Below are positions 7,783 through 16,961 of a stretch of 64,000 nt of DNA, piece by piece (position 1 is the stretch's first letter; the number at the start of each line of letters is the position of its first letter). Under the pieces are notes generated by a model. That model saw nothing but the letters and a program-made list of their open reading frames with translations, was not told the DNA's origin and made no database searches. Origin of the DNA: CAVYHJ01 sp963768165 [NCBI: uncultured bacterium] (lineage in GTDB: Bacteria > UBP4 > UBA4092); contig CAVYHJ010000002.1 in NCBI GenBank assembly GCA_963768165.1, forward strand, positions 1-64,000, written 5' to 3'. Both the position numbers and the translations under genes were made by a program.

Positions 7783-9345
7783 TTAAATTATTCTTTGATA
7801 TTGTTCCGGTTCCAAAACCCAAACCCGGACTCCGCAATAACGTTCTCCCTCGGGACAAATCGGTTTAACTTTCGCCCAGTCGCGTTGATTGCAGGGAGGA
7901 CGGAGATATTTTCCAATAAGTGGATTGATTTTCCCAATCTGAATCGCTTCCTCCAATGAAGCCCGCCAGATTTCTTCCTGTGCATTATAGCAAAGCCGCA
8001 TAACGTGTTTATGATGGAGATTCAATAAATCAGCGGATTCCGTGAATCGGATACAGACCGCATTGGGCAATAAGTACATAGCGAATTCATCCGATACACC
8101 CAATTTTCGCAGACGATTGACAGCCTCCCATGTTTTGTCCATGGTCTCTTGATAATAGCGCAGAATTTTATCATCCATCTTAATTAATTCCGGTGTAATG
8201 TAATCCGGTTGTTCTGAGAGATGCGCCGAAAGCACAGGCCGGGAGGCGGGAGTCATCCGATGCCGTTGGTCTTGGGAATCGGCGGTATGACTAAGTTTTT
8301 TCTGAAAAGTATAACTGGGATGAAAGAGACATCGTGTCAATTTCGACAGGGTTGTCAGATTTAAAGATTCACCCAATAGACGATTTTTCGCCGGGTTCAA
8401 AACCAAATCAATCGCATCTTCGTCATTCAAAACGTCCGTTGTCAATCCCAAAACTTCCCTAACCGACTGTGCCAAGACCCTTTCATTATTCACTTTCCAA
8501 TCAATCAGCCTGGAAGTTTTCCCATCCAAAGATTTATCAAATTCTGCAATAAAACGCCCCCCCCCTGCCCCCTCCTTAATTAAGGAAGGGGAAAGAGGGT
8601 GGTCGTTAAAGAATTCATACTCCGGTGTCGCTTCCAAGGGCAAAGGTTCTTCCAGGATGGTTTGATAAAGCGGGTCAACTTTCAATAATTCATCAATCAT
8701 TTTTTGGATTACAATTTTCTGTTCCGAGGGAGCATCGAATTGTTGGCAAAGACGGTAATACCGTGCCAATACAATCCCGCTGACGGTATGATACAGATAG
8801 GCAAAAGTGGCGACAGGCAAAACATACCGAGCGATTTCCTGTGCTTTTTTCTTAATGGGTCGTTTATATTTATCGGGATATTTCCCGCGGCTCACAAAAA
8901 TTTTAAAATAGTGTTCCGCGACCAGAGGAGATAACATCTCAACCAGACGATGATATGCTTCCATCTGCTCATCCGCTGTTCGGGTATAAATTTTCAAAGC
9001 ATCCCCGGTGAGGGGTGGAATCGCATAAGTCCCCGGTTTCACCTCAACATAGCGCTGACTGACCTGTTCTGAATTGTAAAAGGGATGAGAATGTAAAAAA
9101 GACCAAATAAACTGGCGGGAAACGTTCGATATAGTAAATTGAAAATGCGCGTGTTGTAAAGTCGTATGATGCCCGGCGGTATAAATGGATTTCGCCAATT
9201 CTTTAAACCCTTCCTGAATCTCCCATTCTTTAATGATCCCTTTACTGGAGTAACAGGTTTTGGCGGTGGCGACAGCATTCTTGAACGGATTATGGAAACA
9301 ATTTTCCAGTTCGACCACCGGTTCCGGAGAAAGAAATTTGCTCAT
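7783..9345 (-). CDS. thyX: Long (two-domain) FAD-dependent thymidylate synthase
   Basis: ThyX makes dTMP from dUMP using FAD and methylenetetrahydrofolate. Typical ThyX is about 220-250 residues; this one has 520 and looks like two ThyX-like halves. The N-terminal half has AGHHTTLQHAHFQF and then HSHPFYNSEQVSQRY (residues 85-99), where the usual RHR is replaced by H-S-H but the SQRY end is kept. The C-terminal half has RHRM at 361-364 but a changed downstream motif. The halves may share active sites. An in-frame palindromic repeat encodes residues about 249-264. Divergent from the PilZ gene. Activity is not certain, given the altered motifs. Confidence 0.75.
   Translation of the reverse strand: MSKFLSPEPVVELENCFHNPFKNAVATAKTCYSSKGIIKEWEIQEGFKELAKSIYTAGHHTTLQHAHFQFTISNVSRQFIWSFLHSHPFYNSEQVSQRYVEVKPGTYAIPPLTGDALKIYTRTADEQMEAYHRLVEMLSPLVAEHYFKIFVSRGKYPDKYKRPIKKKAQEIARYVLPVATFAYLYHTVSGIVLARYYRLCQQFDAPSEQKIVIQKMIDELLKVDPLYQTILEEPLPLEATPEYEFFNDHPLSPSLIKEGAGGGRFIAEFDKSLDGKTSRLIDWKVNNERVLAQSVREVLGLTTDVLNDEDAIDLVLNPAKNRLLGESLNLTTLSKLTRCLFHPSYTFQKKLSHTADSQDQRHRMTPASRPVLSAHLSEQPDYITPELIKMDDKILRYYQETMDKTWEAVNRLRKLGVSDEFAMYLLPNAVCIRFTESADLLNLHHKHVMRLCYNAQEEIWRASLEEAIQIGKINPLIGKYLRPPCNQRDWAKVKPICPEGERYCGVRVWVLEPEQYQRII
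8555..8605. repeat. Palindromic repeat inside thyX
   Basis: The core TCCTTAATTAAGGA (8573-8586) is a perfect palindrome flanked by C-rich and G-rich arms. On the minus strand it encodes PLSPSLIKEGAGGGR, a peptide that many genomes show where this repeat falls in a gene. It lies between the two ThyX halves, where an insertion would be tolerated. Confidence 0.8.
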
Positions 9346-9433
9346 GGAACTACCATTGTACTGAATTATGGTATCAAGTCAACTCCCCCCTCCCCCCTCT
9401 TCACAAAAAGAATGGAAAAATGTAAAATGGAGA

Positions 9434-9847
9434 ATGCCCTTTTTCAGTTCCCATAAACCTGGTGAATCCGAGCCGCGTAGAGATATTGAAAAACGTATCT
9501 TCAAACGATATAAACTGGATGTACCCATTCGTATTCGAGGCACGGATTTACAAGGTCAAGTGGTTGATGAAGATACTTTCACAATTAATATTGGATTAGG
9601 CGGCGCGGATGTCCTATCGCTTTGCGAATATGACACTAAAAAAACGGTTACAGTTAAAGTTCATTTAAGCAATCCCTTGGGAACGGAAATCAGCCGGGGA
9701 GACTGGTTGATTACGGGACGAATTATTAAAATACAAAATGAAAAGCGGACTCCCGAAGGAGAATTCAAGAGCCATCATCTACAAATATCATTCGATGGAA
9801 TCCTGGGAATAGATAAAGCAAAAATTGATCCCTGGGCAAACCAATAG
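9434..9847 (+). CDS. PilZ-domain protein (probable c-di-GMP receptor)
   Basis: The ~137-residue protein contains RIFKR (R21-x3-R25 with this start) and then INIGLGGADV (about 51-60), which match the RxxxR and [DN]xSxxG c-di-GMP binding motifs with Gly in place of Ser. PilZ proteins bind cyclic di-GMP and alter motility, adhesion or polysaccharide output. The frame is open from an ATG at 9368, but the first 22 residues there are encoded by C-rich repeat-like sequence, so I prefer the ATG at 9434; its GGAG is unusually close, leaving the start uncertain. A GGDEF protein in the window (25119) could supply the ligand. Confidence 0.65.
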   Translation: MPFFSSHKPGESEPRRDIEKRIFKRYKLDVPIRIRGTDLQGQVVDEDTFTINIGLGGADVLSLCEYDTKKTVTVKVHLSNPLGTEISRGDWLITGRIIKIQNEKRTPEGEFKSHHLQISFDGILGIDKAKIDPWANQ

Positions 9848-9889
9848 AACTAAAGGACCCGGCCTTTTACTGCTTACCAACAGAATTTA

Positions 9890-10384
9890 TTAAAAAGATT
9901 TTCCCGTGTACAGTATGCCGGTATTGACCGGGAGACCCAGAATTTTTAAGTACATAAACAATTGAACTTTATGGGTTAACTGATGGTCGGACGCCCCCTG
10001 TAAAACCCTACCCAGAGAACCTGACATTCCCAACGGAGTGGAGGTTGACTTAGTTTGAAAATCAGTATCAGAAATCTTGGCCATTTTTTCTACAACCTGA
10101 TTCATGGCATTTTCGAAATCTTTCGCCGCGGTTTCGCCATCTTTTTGTTGAATGGACAAATGATTGGCAAACATTTTCTGTATTTCTTCGGGAGACGGCC
10201 AGGAATTATCAATAATCCGATTGAATACTGCCGGAGCATTGGAAGAATGGTTTAATAATTGTCCCAAAGTCCATGATTTTTCTGTTGGTTTCCAATCGAG
10301 TTTGTCTTTGGGCGCCATTCGCATAAGGACGGTCAGGGGAAATGATGCCATTTTATAGGATTCGATAAATTCCTGTTTGTTCAT
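9890..10384 (-). CDS. DinB-superfamily protein
   Basis: The 164-residue protein has a DinB-like four-helix layout: KSWTLGQLLNHSSNAPAVFN carries the first histidine (about residue 46), and ASDHQLTHKVQLFMYLK carries the histidine pair (about 133 and 137). These three residues form the usual metal site of the superfamily, which includes damage-inducible proteins and thiol S-transferases. The substrate is unknown. The gene lies 24 bp upstream of nothing on its own strand but 24 bp downstream of the lipoprotein gene, so the two likely form an operon. Confidence 0.75.
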   Translation of the reverse strand: MNKQEFIESYKMASFPLTVLMRMAPKDKLDWKPTEKSWTLGQLLNHSSNAPAVFNRIIDNSWPSPEEIQKMFANHLSIQQKDGETAAKDFENAMNQVVEKMAKISDTDFQTKSTSTPLGMSGSLGRVLQGASDHQLTHKVQLFMYLKILGLPVNTGILYTGKSF

Positions 10385-10408
10385 AAACGCTCCTTTAAAT
10401 AAGTGTTT

Positions 10409-10930
10409 TTATTTACTTGTTTTGGAAATCATGATCTGGGTATTACCTTTATCTTCAGAAATGACAATAGTGGTCGCCAGCTTATCTTCATCCATCATAA
10501 TATGAGTCATTTTCCCATTTCCCGCGTTCATTTCCATGACATTCGCTTTTTTACTGTCAATTTTATCTTTGTACTGGTCTTTATAGTATGCGCTCACTTT
10601 ATCAAACGGATCGGAAGTCACCAGAGTCACCATTTGCATATTGGAACTCTTTCCATTGGATTGCCCGGAATAAGCTACAGAACCGCCTTTTTTTTGAGTT
10701 GCACCCGGATAAATGGGAACACCCAGAGAAGACAAATCCAAATCTTTATCGACGGAGTATTCTGCCGTGCCTTCTTTTGTCGTTACTTTCACATCGGATT
10801 TCCCGTTGTTATCTTTCGTAACTTCCACGGACCCGCCAGGAGTAACATAATGGCTGGTATTCCTACTACAGCCAGCAACCAGAACCACACAACTGCTTAC
10901 AATAATCAATTTACTAAATTTTCTTAACAT
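10409..10930 (-). CDS. Small lipoprotein, unrecognised
   Basis: The 173-residue protein has a clear lipoprotein signal (LIIVSSCVVLVAG then Cys at residue 21). The mature part includes DLSSLGVPIYPGA and FDKVSAYYKDQYKDKI, a pattern seen in small secreted proteins that carry a pilin-like or 'VPxYPGA' segment; their function is not established. Its stop is 24 bp before the DinB-like start, indicating a two-gene unit. Confidence 0.7.
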   Translation of the reverse strand: MLRKFSKLIIVSSCVVLVAGCSRNTSHYVTPGGSVEVTKDNNGKSDVKVTTKEGTAEYSVDKDLDLSSLGVPIYPGATQKKGGSVAYSGQSNGKSSNMQMVTLVTSDPFDKVSAYYKDQYKDKIDSKKANVMEMNAGNGKMTHIMMDEDKLATTIVISEDKGNTQIMISKTSK

Positions 10931-11034
10931 AAGATATTCCTCCTCAGGAATTAGATTTAGAGTTACTATAGCAAGAGGGGTATAGATTGTAAAGCGGTTT
11001 TCTGTTTATTAAAATCCAAACTTGATAAAGGAAT

Positions 11035-12117
11035 TTATTTGGAGGGTTCCGTAACTCCATAAAAACTATTAGTTTTGTAAATCCCGTTCCCGTCTTTATC
11101 CACATAAACAGCTATAGAACCATCAGTTCCTTCAATAATAATTTTCCCGTTGGAAGGAATTATAAAATTTTTCGTTCCGGATACCATCAATTGCTGCTGA
11201 GATTTATAGGTACAATTTTTATTAATATCGAAATATTCTGTCAATCCATCCGAACCGTCCCGCAGGAAAACCCGGTTATCCGTACTGAACGTAACACTGG
11301 TAATATTGGTTTGAGGGAAATCAAATCTGGTCTCATAAATTCCATCGTTATCCAGATCTGCCATTGCCGTAACCACGCCTTTGACCCGATATAATATTTG
11401 CCCGGTTGGAGTTACCGTAAACCAATCCACATTGGCATGAGCCAGTATATCCGACACATCATAAATACCATTATTTTGACTGTCATAAAACACGACTAAC
11501 TTCCCGTCGTTATATCGCAGGAGAATGCGGTTACCGGAAGTAATATTGGAGAAAAACAGAGGTCCATTGGTGGTAACAGCCGACAGGTTTGATGTATCGG
11601 ATGTCCCAAGATCATAGGTCGCCAATGCCTGGTATACTTGGTATACATAATCGGTTATGACAAAGACATCTATAACCCCATTGATAGCGAGGTTGTGTGC
11701 CACATCGTAACACCCGTCACCATCTTTATCGGTAAATACTGTAACCTTCCCATTTTTTTCCAAAACGATAATCCTGCCTTGTCCGGTCAATTGCAAACTG
11801 GAAACATTCGCGGGTACCAAAATATTACGAACTGAATAGTGTCCATCCTGATTCGCATCCACATCTACACTTACTCCGTCACCTTGCAGGATAATACGGC
11901 CCGCCAAAGGTAAAATTACTTTGGAAATTCCGTTAAACGCCAGCACTTCGGCAACATCAATCTTCCCGTTTCCCTTGGTATCCGTATAGACCGTAACGCG
12001 CCCGCAGTTATCCCGACAAACAATCCGCCCCTCCGGCGATAACAAAACCTCACTCATCCCAGCTACACAACAGGCAAAGACTAACGCAACTCCTATAAAA
12101 GTGGCTTTAATATGCAT
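11035..12117 (-). CDS. Secreted repeat protein with DxDxDG calcium-type loops
   Basis: The 360-residue protein has a signal peptide (HIKATFIGVALVFACCVAGM). Units of about 45-50 residues recur, each with a beta strand pair and an EF-hand/thrombospondin-3-like loop: DTKGNGKID, DANQDGHYS, DKDGDGCYD, DSQNNGIYD, DLDNDGIYE, DINKNCTY, DKDGNGIY. Such loops usually bind calcium; the repeats may form a propeller or solenoid. No enzyme motif is seen. It is a single gene, exported to periplasm or surface. Confidence 0.7.
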   Translation of the reverse strand: MHIKATFIGVALVFACCVAGMSEVLLSPEGRIVCRDNCGRVTVYTDTKGNGKIDVAEVLAFNGISKVILPLAGRIILQGDGVSVDVDANQDGHYSVRNILVPANVSSLQLTGQGRIIVLEKNGKVTVFTDKDGDGCYDVAHNLAINGVIDVFVITDYVYQVYQALATYDLGTSDTSNLSAVTTNGPLFFSNITSGNRILLRYNDGKLVVFYDSQNNGIYDVSDILAHANVDWFTVTPTGQILYRVKGVVTAMADLDNDGIYETRFDFPQTNITSVTFSTDNRVFLRDGSDGLTEYFDINKNCTYKSQQQLMVSGTKNFIIPSNGKIIIEGTDGSIAVYVDKDGNGIYKTNSFYGVTEPSK

Positions 12118-12228
12118 ACCTTTCCTTACATTTTAACTCCTACTGAAAGACATTATACACCCAAATTAATTGGAAGGTTGACTACTCTACAATAAGGATT
12201 CGCCTCACCCCAATTAAAAATTTTAATC

Positions 12229-12257
12229 TTGACAGATTCTCTCGGCTGGCGTATATT
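12229..12257 (+). promoter_or_regulatory. Sigma-70-type promoter
   Basis: TTGACA (12229-12234) and TATATT (12252-12257) with an exact 17-base spacer, about 75 bases upstream of the next gene on the plus strand. Confidence 0.7.
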
Positions 12258-12333
12258 CCCTTAGCTGGATAAACATTCTTTTGTTAAAATTTGTCATATT
12301 ATAGGAATCACTCACAGCTGTCCTAAACGAATT

Positions 12334-13317
12334 ATGAAACGATTAATAAAGTGGCTTCTAAATATTTGTTTAATCCTCCTTTTACTTATGATACTTGGAG
12401 GACTTTTCTGGTGGTACCGTCCGTACTCCCGTATAGATATGGATAAAATATCCGACTCATCGGCCATCCTCCAAGCAGATATTCCATCTTTTTCAGGATC
12501 GCCCGCCCGGACTATTATGACAAATCTAGTTCAACAAAGTATCCGACCTCTGGTGGCATCAGGATTGAAAGGTAAATTAATCAAAAGCGGAATGCCACTA
12601 GTCTTCCCACAGGAAATAAAATATTTGATTTTGCCAAAACCCAATATGGATCACCCTACATTCCTGCTTGTCCTAGATTGGGGTCGAGCTATTCGAATTG
12701 TTCAACCTATGCAAAATATATTGGAAGAAAAGTTATTCCAAGGAAATCTTACAGAGGATATAACCATAGACAATTATCGTTTCATAAAACGAGTTAAACC
12801 AATAAGTCCATCCATAAAAGCATTGAATGCTTGTGTTTGGATTGATAGTGGATTGGTCGTCAGTAATGACCCGGAGTATTTGAAAAAGTTCGTGGAAAAA
12901 TACCTTGCGAAAACAGAGGTAACCACACCCGCTAAAAACTCTATTAACCTCTTCATAGATAATCGATCCTCTTTCCTAACACAAAAAATTCGGACCTATG
13001 AAAAAAAGTATGAATATGATATTTTTTCCAGTATTGATCAGGTTGTATCGGTTGATGTGCAATGTGTACCCAAAGACCCCTATACGATTACCGGTACAAT
13101 CGTTTTCCATGGTACATCGGAATTATCCGATGACAGCCCTATGGTATCAGATGTAACTTTCTTTTATAGTATATTACGGCGGGGTTTACGGCCACGAGGA
13201 ATTGAGGTTAAAGGTGAAGAATCTCACAAAGGAAATGATGCTAAGTTGACGTTGGAATTAACAGGATTAAATACGGCTATTTCTCAAATTGAAAACATAT
13301 CCGGGGAAGGACAATAA
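12334..13317 (+). CDS. Membrane-anchored hypothetical protein, first of a paralogous pair
   Basis: The 327-residue protein has one N-terminal membrane segment (LLNICLILLLLMILGGLFWW) and a large exported domain. I do not recognise a named family. The overall plan (ILQADIPSF, LVLDWGRAIRIV, CVWIDSGLVVSNDPEYLKKF, then a late LTLELTGLNTAI) mirrors the gene immediately downstream (LVFTN..., ISGNSLIWGTDLNAVKKI, LQFEMTGLKPLM), so the pair looks like an old duplication. A strong promoter lies 75 bases upstream, and the stop is two bases from the next start. Confidence 0.65.
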   Translation: MKRLIKWLLNICLILLLLMILGGLFWWYRPYSRIDMDKISDSSAILQADIPSFSGSPARTIMTNLVQQSIRPLVASGLKGKLIKSGMPLVFPQEIKYLILPKPNMDHPTFLLVLDWGRAIRIVQPMQNILEEKLFQGNLTEDITIDNYRFIKRVKPISPSIKALNACVWIDSGLVVSNDPEYLKKFVEKYLAKTEVTTPAKNSINLFIDNRSSFLTQKIRTYEKKYEYDIFSSIDQVVSVDVQCVPKDPYTITGTIVFHGTSELSDDSPMVSDVTFFYSILRRGLRPRGIEVKGEESHKGNDAKLTLELTGLNTAISQIENISGEGQ

Positions 13318-13319
13318 AT

Positions 13320-14291
13320 ATGAATAAAACAATTCTTAAATCCTATTTAAGAGGGATTACTTGTTTTTTTATCTTTGGTTGGATATTCGGGACTCTCCTT
13401 CATGCCGAGATGATCAGTTCCGACGCCGTAGGTTTCGCGGAAGTATCGTTAAAGAAATCCAATCCCGGAATATCCTGGATGGTCAACCAGTGGTTAAAAG
13501 TCCCGCGACCCAATTCCATCAAAAGTTTCGTACAACACTTCAAATCGGACAAAGCAACGGCTCTCGTTTTTACCAATCCCAAAAATGAAGAATTGCGTTT
13601 TGTTATGATTGAACAAGCTATGGAAAATCTGGAAACACCTGCCGCACAAAAGACCATATGGCAATTTATGTTGCCTGAAATTAAAGGTGATAAATTTAAA
13701 AGTACTTCCTACGATGGCGTCACGCTATATTCCGGCCCGCGACCGGGCGGCCAATATGAAACCGGCTATTTCATTTCGGGGAACTCCTTAATTTGGGGAA
13801 CAGATCTAAATGCTGTTAAAAAGATTGCTGACGTAGTGACGCAAGGGAAAAATTCAATTTCCGCATTAACCGATTATCAAGACTTGAGAAGCAGGATACC
13901 TTCCAGTAGTAATGCTGTCATTTATATGAATAATTCCCAATCCCATTTTTCTAATGTTCTCTCGAAACAAGAGAAAAAATGGAAAATGAGTCTCTTATTA
14001 TCCGCCAAAGATATTTCCGGAATTATAGTGGGGATAGATTTCGTAGACGGAGACAAAATTACCGGAAGCGCAATTTTTAAAGCTAGAACTTCCTCTGCCC
14101 TACCAGATATACAGGACGATGCCGGATTTATCGGAGAAGCCATTCGCCGCAAATTTGTCAATACCAAAATAACGTATAAACGCCAGGTTTTAACCCAAGG
14201 GAATTATGTTACCTTGCAGTTTGAGATGACAGGACTAAAACCCTTGATGAAAGAATTATTTGAAGAAGGCGTTTCGTCTCTTTTACAATGA
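13320..14291 (+). CDS. Secreted hypothetical protein, second of a paralogous pair
   Basis: The 323-residue protein has an N-terminal signal peptide or anchor (GITCFFIFGWIFGTLLHA). It begins two bases after the previous stop, with GGAAGGA inside the upstream gene serving as ribosome site, so translation is coupled. The fold cannot be named, but segments line up with the preceding protein (see that entry). It ends two bases from the 3' end of the convergent Fn3 gene. Co-expression suggests that both proteins act together in the envelope. Confidence 0.65.
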   Translation: MNKTILKSYLRGITCFFIFGWIFGTLLHAEMISSDAVGFAEVSLKKSNPGISWMVNQWLKVPRPNSIKSFVQHFKSDKATALVFTNPKNEELRFVMIEQAMENLETPAAQKTIWQFMLPEIKGDKFKSTSYDGVTLYSGPRPGGQYETGYFISGNSLIWGTDLNAVKKIADVVTQGKNSISALTDYQDLRSRIPSSSNAVIYMNNSQSHFSNVLSKQEKKWKMSLLLSAKDISGIIVGIDFVDGDKITGSAIFKARTSSALPDIQDDAGFIGEAIRRKFVNTKITYKRQVLTQGNYVTLQFEMTGLKPLMKELFEEGVSSLLQ

Positions 14292-14292
14292 C

Positions 14293-15009
14293 CTATCTTG
14301 ATTCATCCTTTTTGACAGGTTTCGTATCCATTCCGCTGATTGTATAAGGTTTTCGGTCCGCATTTCCCGCCAGGTCAATATATTCTATTTGGTAATAATA
14401 TCTGGTATTTTTTCGGACGCGTTTGTCTATACAACTATAATCATGCGGTTCACTGGTGGTTCCATGCCCCGGAACAATTTTATCATTGACTTTTTCCCAC
14501 GGTCCTTTATCAGACAGACTGCGATACAAATTAAACCCATAATTGTTTTGCTCGGATTCGGTTCTCCATTTTAAGGTTATTGAACCGGGAGAGGTGGTAT
14601 CGTGAGAAGAGAAATTTGATGTAGTTTCCTTCGATAAAACAGAAGCTTTCTCGCCGATTTGAGTAGTTGCTAAATGATATGTTTCACTTTTCACCCGATC
14701 TTTCGAGGAGACAGACAGAAGATAATAGCGATATTTTTCATTTGATTTTAAACCTGTGATAATCACTTTATGTGCATGGGTAAAATCTTTCTTTTGCTCC
14801 CAGATTATCGGAGACTCTTTTTCATTATCCGTAATCAATACAACTCCGCCATGTAATAAATCATCTGTTTTCCATTCAATACTGACAGACCCACTATTCA
14901 TCCAAGTCACCGAGGGATTTTGGATCGATGTTGCACCCAGACCTGGTGCAGTTAATAAAAACATAACCATACAAACATTTAAAAGTATCAAACCGATTTT
15001 TTTGCCCAT
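14293..15009 (-). CDS. Secreted fibronectin-type-III-like protein
   Basis: The 238-residue protein starts with a signal peptide (GLILLNVCMVMFLLTAPGLGA). Two Fn3-like beta-sandwich regions are visible: WMNSGSVSIEWKTDD...YRYYLLSV (about 35-110, of the kind preceding purple-acid-phosphatase-like enzymes) and GSITLKWRTESEQNNYGFNL...YYYQIEYIDLAG (about 140-220). The enzyme part that often follows the first type is absent. Likely an extracellular binding or adhesion protein. Its start diverges from moaA. Confidence 0.7.
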   Translation of the reverse strand: MGKKIGLILLNVCMVMFLLTAPGLGATSIQNPSVTWMNSGSVSIEWKTDDLLHGGVVLITDNEKESPIIWEQKKDFTHAHKVIITGLKSNEKYRYYLLSVSSKDRVKSETYHLATTQIGEKASVLSKETTSNFSSHDTTSPGSITLKWRTESEQNNYGFNLYRSLSDKGPWEKVNDKIVPGHGTTSEPHDYSCIDKRVRKNTRYYYQIEYIDLAGNADRKPYTISGMDTKPVKKDESR

Positions 15010-15109
15010 TTTTCCTCCAAAGTATAAAAATTCCTGTCAAAGTACTATATATGAATCTAGACTTTTTTCCAAGACTACGCTATTCTTTGGTAAGGTTGGT
15101 TCTTTTAAA

Positions 15110-16108
15110 ATGACTGATACTTTTGATCCATTTCAAAGAAAAATAGATTATTTACGGATATCCATTACGGATCGCTGTAACTTGCGTTGTGTGTATTGTA
15201 TGCCCGAAGACGGGGTGGTGTGGAAACCCCGTGCAGAAATCCTTACCTATGAAGAAATTGCCAAAATTGTCCAAGCTTGTATACTCTTGGGAATCAATAA
15301 ATTCCGTATAACCGGCGGTGAACCCTTGGTGCGGAAAGATGCGACAATCGTCATTCGTGAGATTAACTCCATCGAAGGGGTTCAGGATATTAGTCTAACG
15401 ACCAATGGACTCCTTTTCCCAGAATTGGCAAGAGACTTAAAATTGGCAGGGTTACGAAGAATCAATATCAGTCTGGACACCTTTAGACCCGATCGATTTG
15501 AGACTATTACCCGGCTGGGTAAAATTGATAACGTCCTACATGCCATTGGTTTGGCTATCGCAATGGATTTACATCCTGTAAAGGTCAACGTTGTTGTAAT
15601 CCGAGGTTTTAATGACGACGAACTGGAAGATTTTATTGAATGGAGTTATAACAAACCTATTTATGTACGGTTCATCGAATTTATGCCGAATTATGGAAAT
15701 TTAGATGAATCCTGGGGACCGGATAAGGTTGTCCCACTTGCGGAAATTCGCCAGCGTTGCCATTCTCTTGTCAATATGGAACCGGTGACTGATATCAAGG
15801 GATATGGACCGGCTAAATATTGGAAAATCCCCGGCGCCAAAGGAACCATTGGATTTATCAGTCCTCTCAGTGACATGGATTTTTGTTCCACCTGCCGTCG
15901 CATTCGATTAACCGCCGACGGTAAACTTCATCTCTGTCTTCATAATAAAGAAGAAGCTGATTTGAGAGAACCTATCCGCGCAGGAGCCTCTGTAGAAGAA
16001 ATCGCCAACCTTATACGAGAAGGGTTAAAGATTAAACCCAAACAACATTTTATGTTGGAAAATGCTCATAATTGTTTCCCCGGTTCCATGTCCGAAATCG
16101 GCGGGTAG
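15110..16108 (+). CDS. moaA: GTP 3',8-cyclase (molybdenum cofactor step 1)
   Basis: MoaA is a radical SAM enzyme that converts GTP to 3',8-cyclo-GTP for molybdenum cofactor synthesis. The 332-residue protein has CNLRCVYC (C23, C27, C30) for the SAM cluster, ITGGEPL for SAM binding, the C-terminal second-cluster cysteines in DFCSTCRR...LHLCL, and the conserved terminal Gly-Gly. The frame extends upstream, but family alignment and MTDTFDPFQRKIDYLRIS support the start at 15110. No other mo- gene is in the window. Its 3' end touches the CPBP protease gene. Confidence 0.93.
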   Translation: MTDTFDPFQRKIDYLRISITDRCNLRCVYCMPEDGVVWKPRAEILTYEEIAKIVQACILLGINKFRITGGEPLVRKDATIVIREINSIEGVQDISLTTNGLLFPELARDLKLAGLRRINISLDTFRPDRFETITRLGKIDNVLHAIGLAIAMDLHPVKVNVVVIRGFNDDELEDFIEWSYNKPIYVRFIEFMPNYGNLDESWGPDKVVPLAEIRQRCHSLVNMEPVTDIKGYGPAKYWKIPGAKGTIGFISPLSDMDFCSTCRRIRLTADGKLHLCLHNKEEADLREPIRAGASVEEIANLIREGLKIKPKQHFMLENAHNCFPGSMSEIGG

Positions 16109-16109
16109 G

Positions 16110-16895
16110 ATGATCGAATCACCTTCTGAAACCGTTGTACAACGAATGCCTTCTCTTACAATCAAAGATATCTTCCTATTTATCTTACTCTTTATCACTG
16201 TTTACTTATTGGAAGGTTTGGTTTTGAAGGGACTGCTTCTTTGTATAAATAGCCTTTTTCTAAAGTTGTCTCCCGAAGATTTGAAACATTATTCTGAACA
16301 ACTTATGATTAATGGCTATTTTGTTATAGCACGACTCTCTATTTTTTATTGCATTATCTTATTCGTAATGCATAAATTTGCGAAACATCGAAATCTGAAG
16401 TTAGCTGATGCTGTTGCCCTCAGACCTCTTCACAATTATCGAATTGGCTTTTTGATAGGGATTACCATCCTTTTATTTATTGGCAAATTTATCTTGGCAA
16501 TTCCCCTCTATTATTTATTCTTTCTCAAAGACATTGATAAGACTCTCATCTCACAAGTATTACATTCCGGCAAAGGAGTAATATTATTTTGCCTTTTTGC
16601 TTCTTTTATTGGTCCATTTTTTGAAGAAATGGTATTCCGTGGATTCCTATTTAATCCTATTGAGAAAAAATGGGGATATAAATCCGCCATTGGAATTGTG
16701 ACATTTCTTTTCATTTTGACTCATATTACAACCTACTGGGGTTATTTGGCTTCTTTGATTGTGATTACACCGATAAGCATTGTTCTGGCATGGGTTCGTG
16801 CGAAACGTGGATCTATTATTCCCGGAATTATCTTGCACGTGCTTTACAATTTCACCAGCCTTGTTCTTTTTGTTTTAGTCAAAGGAATATATTAA
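16110..16895 (+). CDS. CPBP-family intramembrane metalloprotease
   Basis: About 261 residues with several membrane helices. The CAAX/CPBP (Abi) motifs are present: FFEEMVFRGFLF (the EExxxR motif), then FILTHITTYW and GIILHVLYNF supplying the two histidines. Family members are integral-membrane glutamic/metalloproteases or chaperone-like proteins. An upstream in-frame ATG at 16062 would overlap moaA by 47 bases; I chose 16110, one base after the moaA stop, which gives coupled translation. The substrate is unknown. Confidence 0.85.
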   Translation: MIESPSETVVQRMPSLTIKDIFLFILLFITVYLLEGLVLKGLLLCINSLFLKLSPEDLKHYSEQLMINGYFVIARLSIFYCIILFVMHKFAKHRNLKLADAVALRPLHNYRIGFLIGITILLFIGKFILAIPLYYLFFLKDIDKTLISQVLHSGKGVILFCLFASFIGPFFEEMVFRGFLFNPIEKKWGYKSAIGIVTFLFILTHITTYWGYLASLIVITPISIVLAWVRAKRGSIIPGIILHVLYNFTSLVLFVLVKGIY

Positions 16896-16961
16896 GAGTC
16901 GTGAGATATTTCAAATAAAATAATCCGCGTTTGTAAAATATACCACAAACTTGACAGAAAA

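Noticed and set aside
10403-10927. Plus-strand open frame of about 174 codons
   Set aside because: Exactly antisense to the lipoprotein gene, which has a clear lipobox; the His/Phe-rich product is a shadow.
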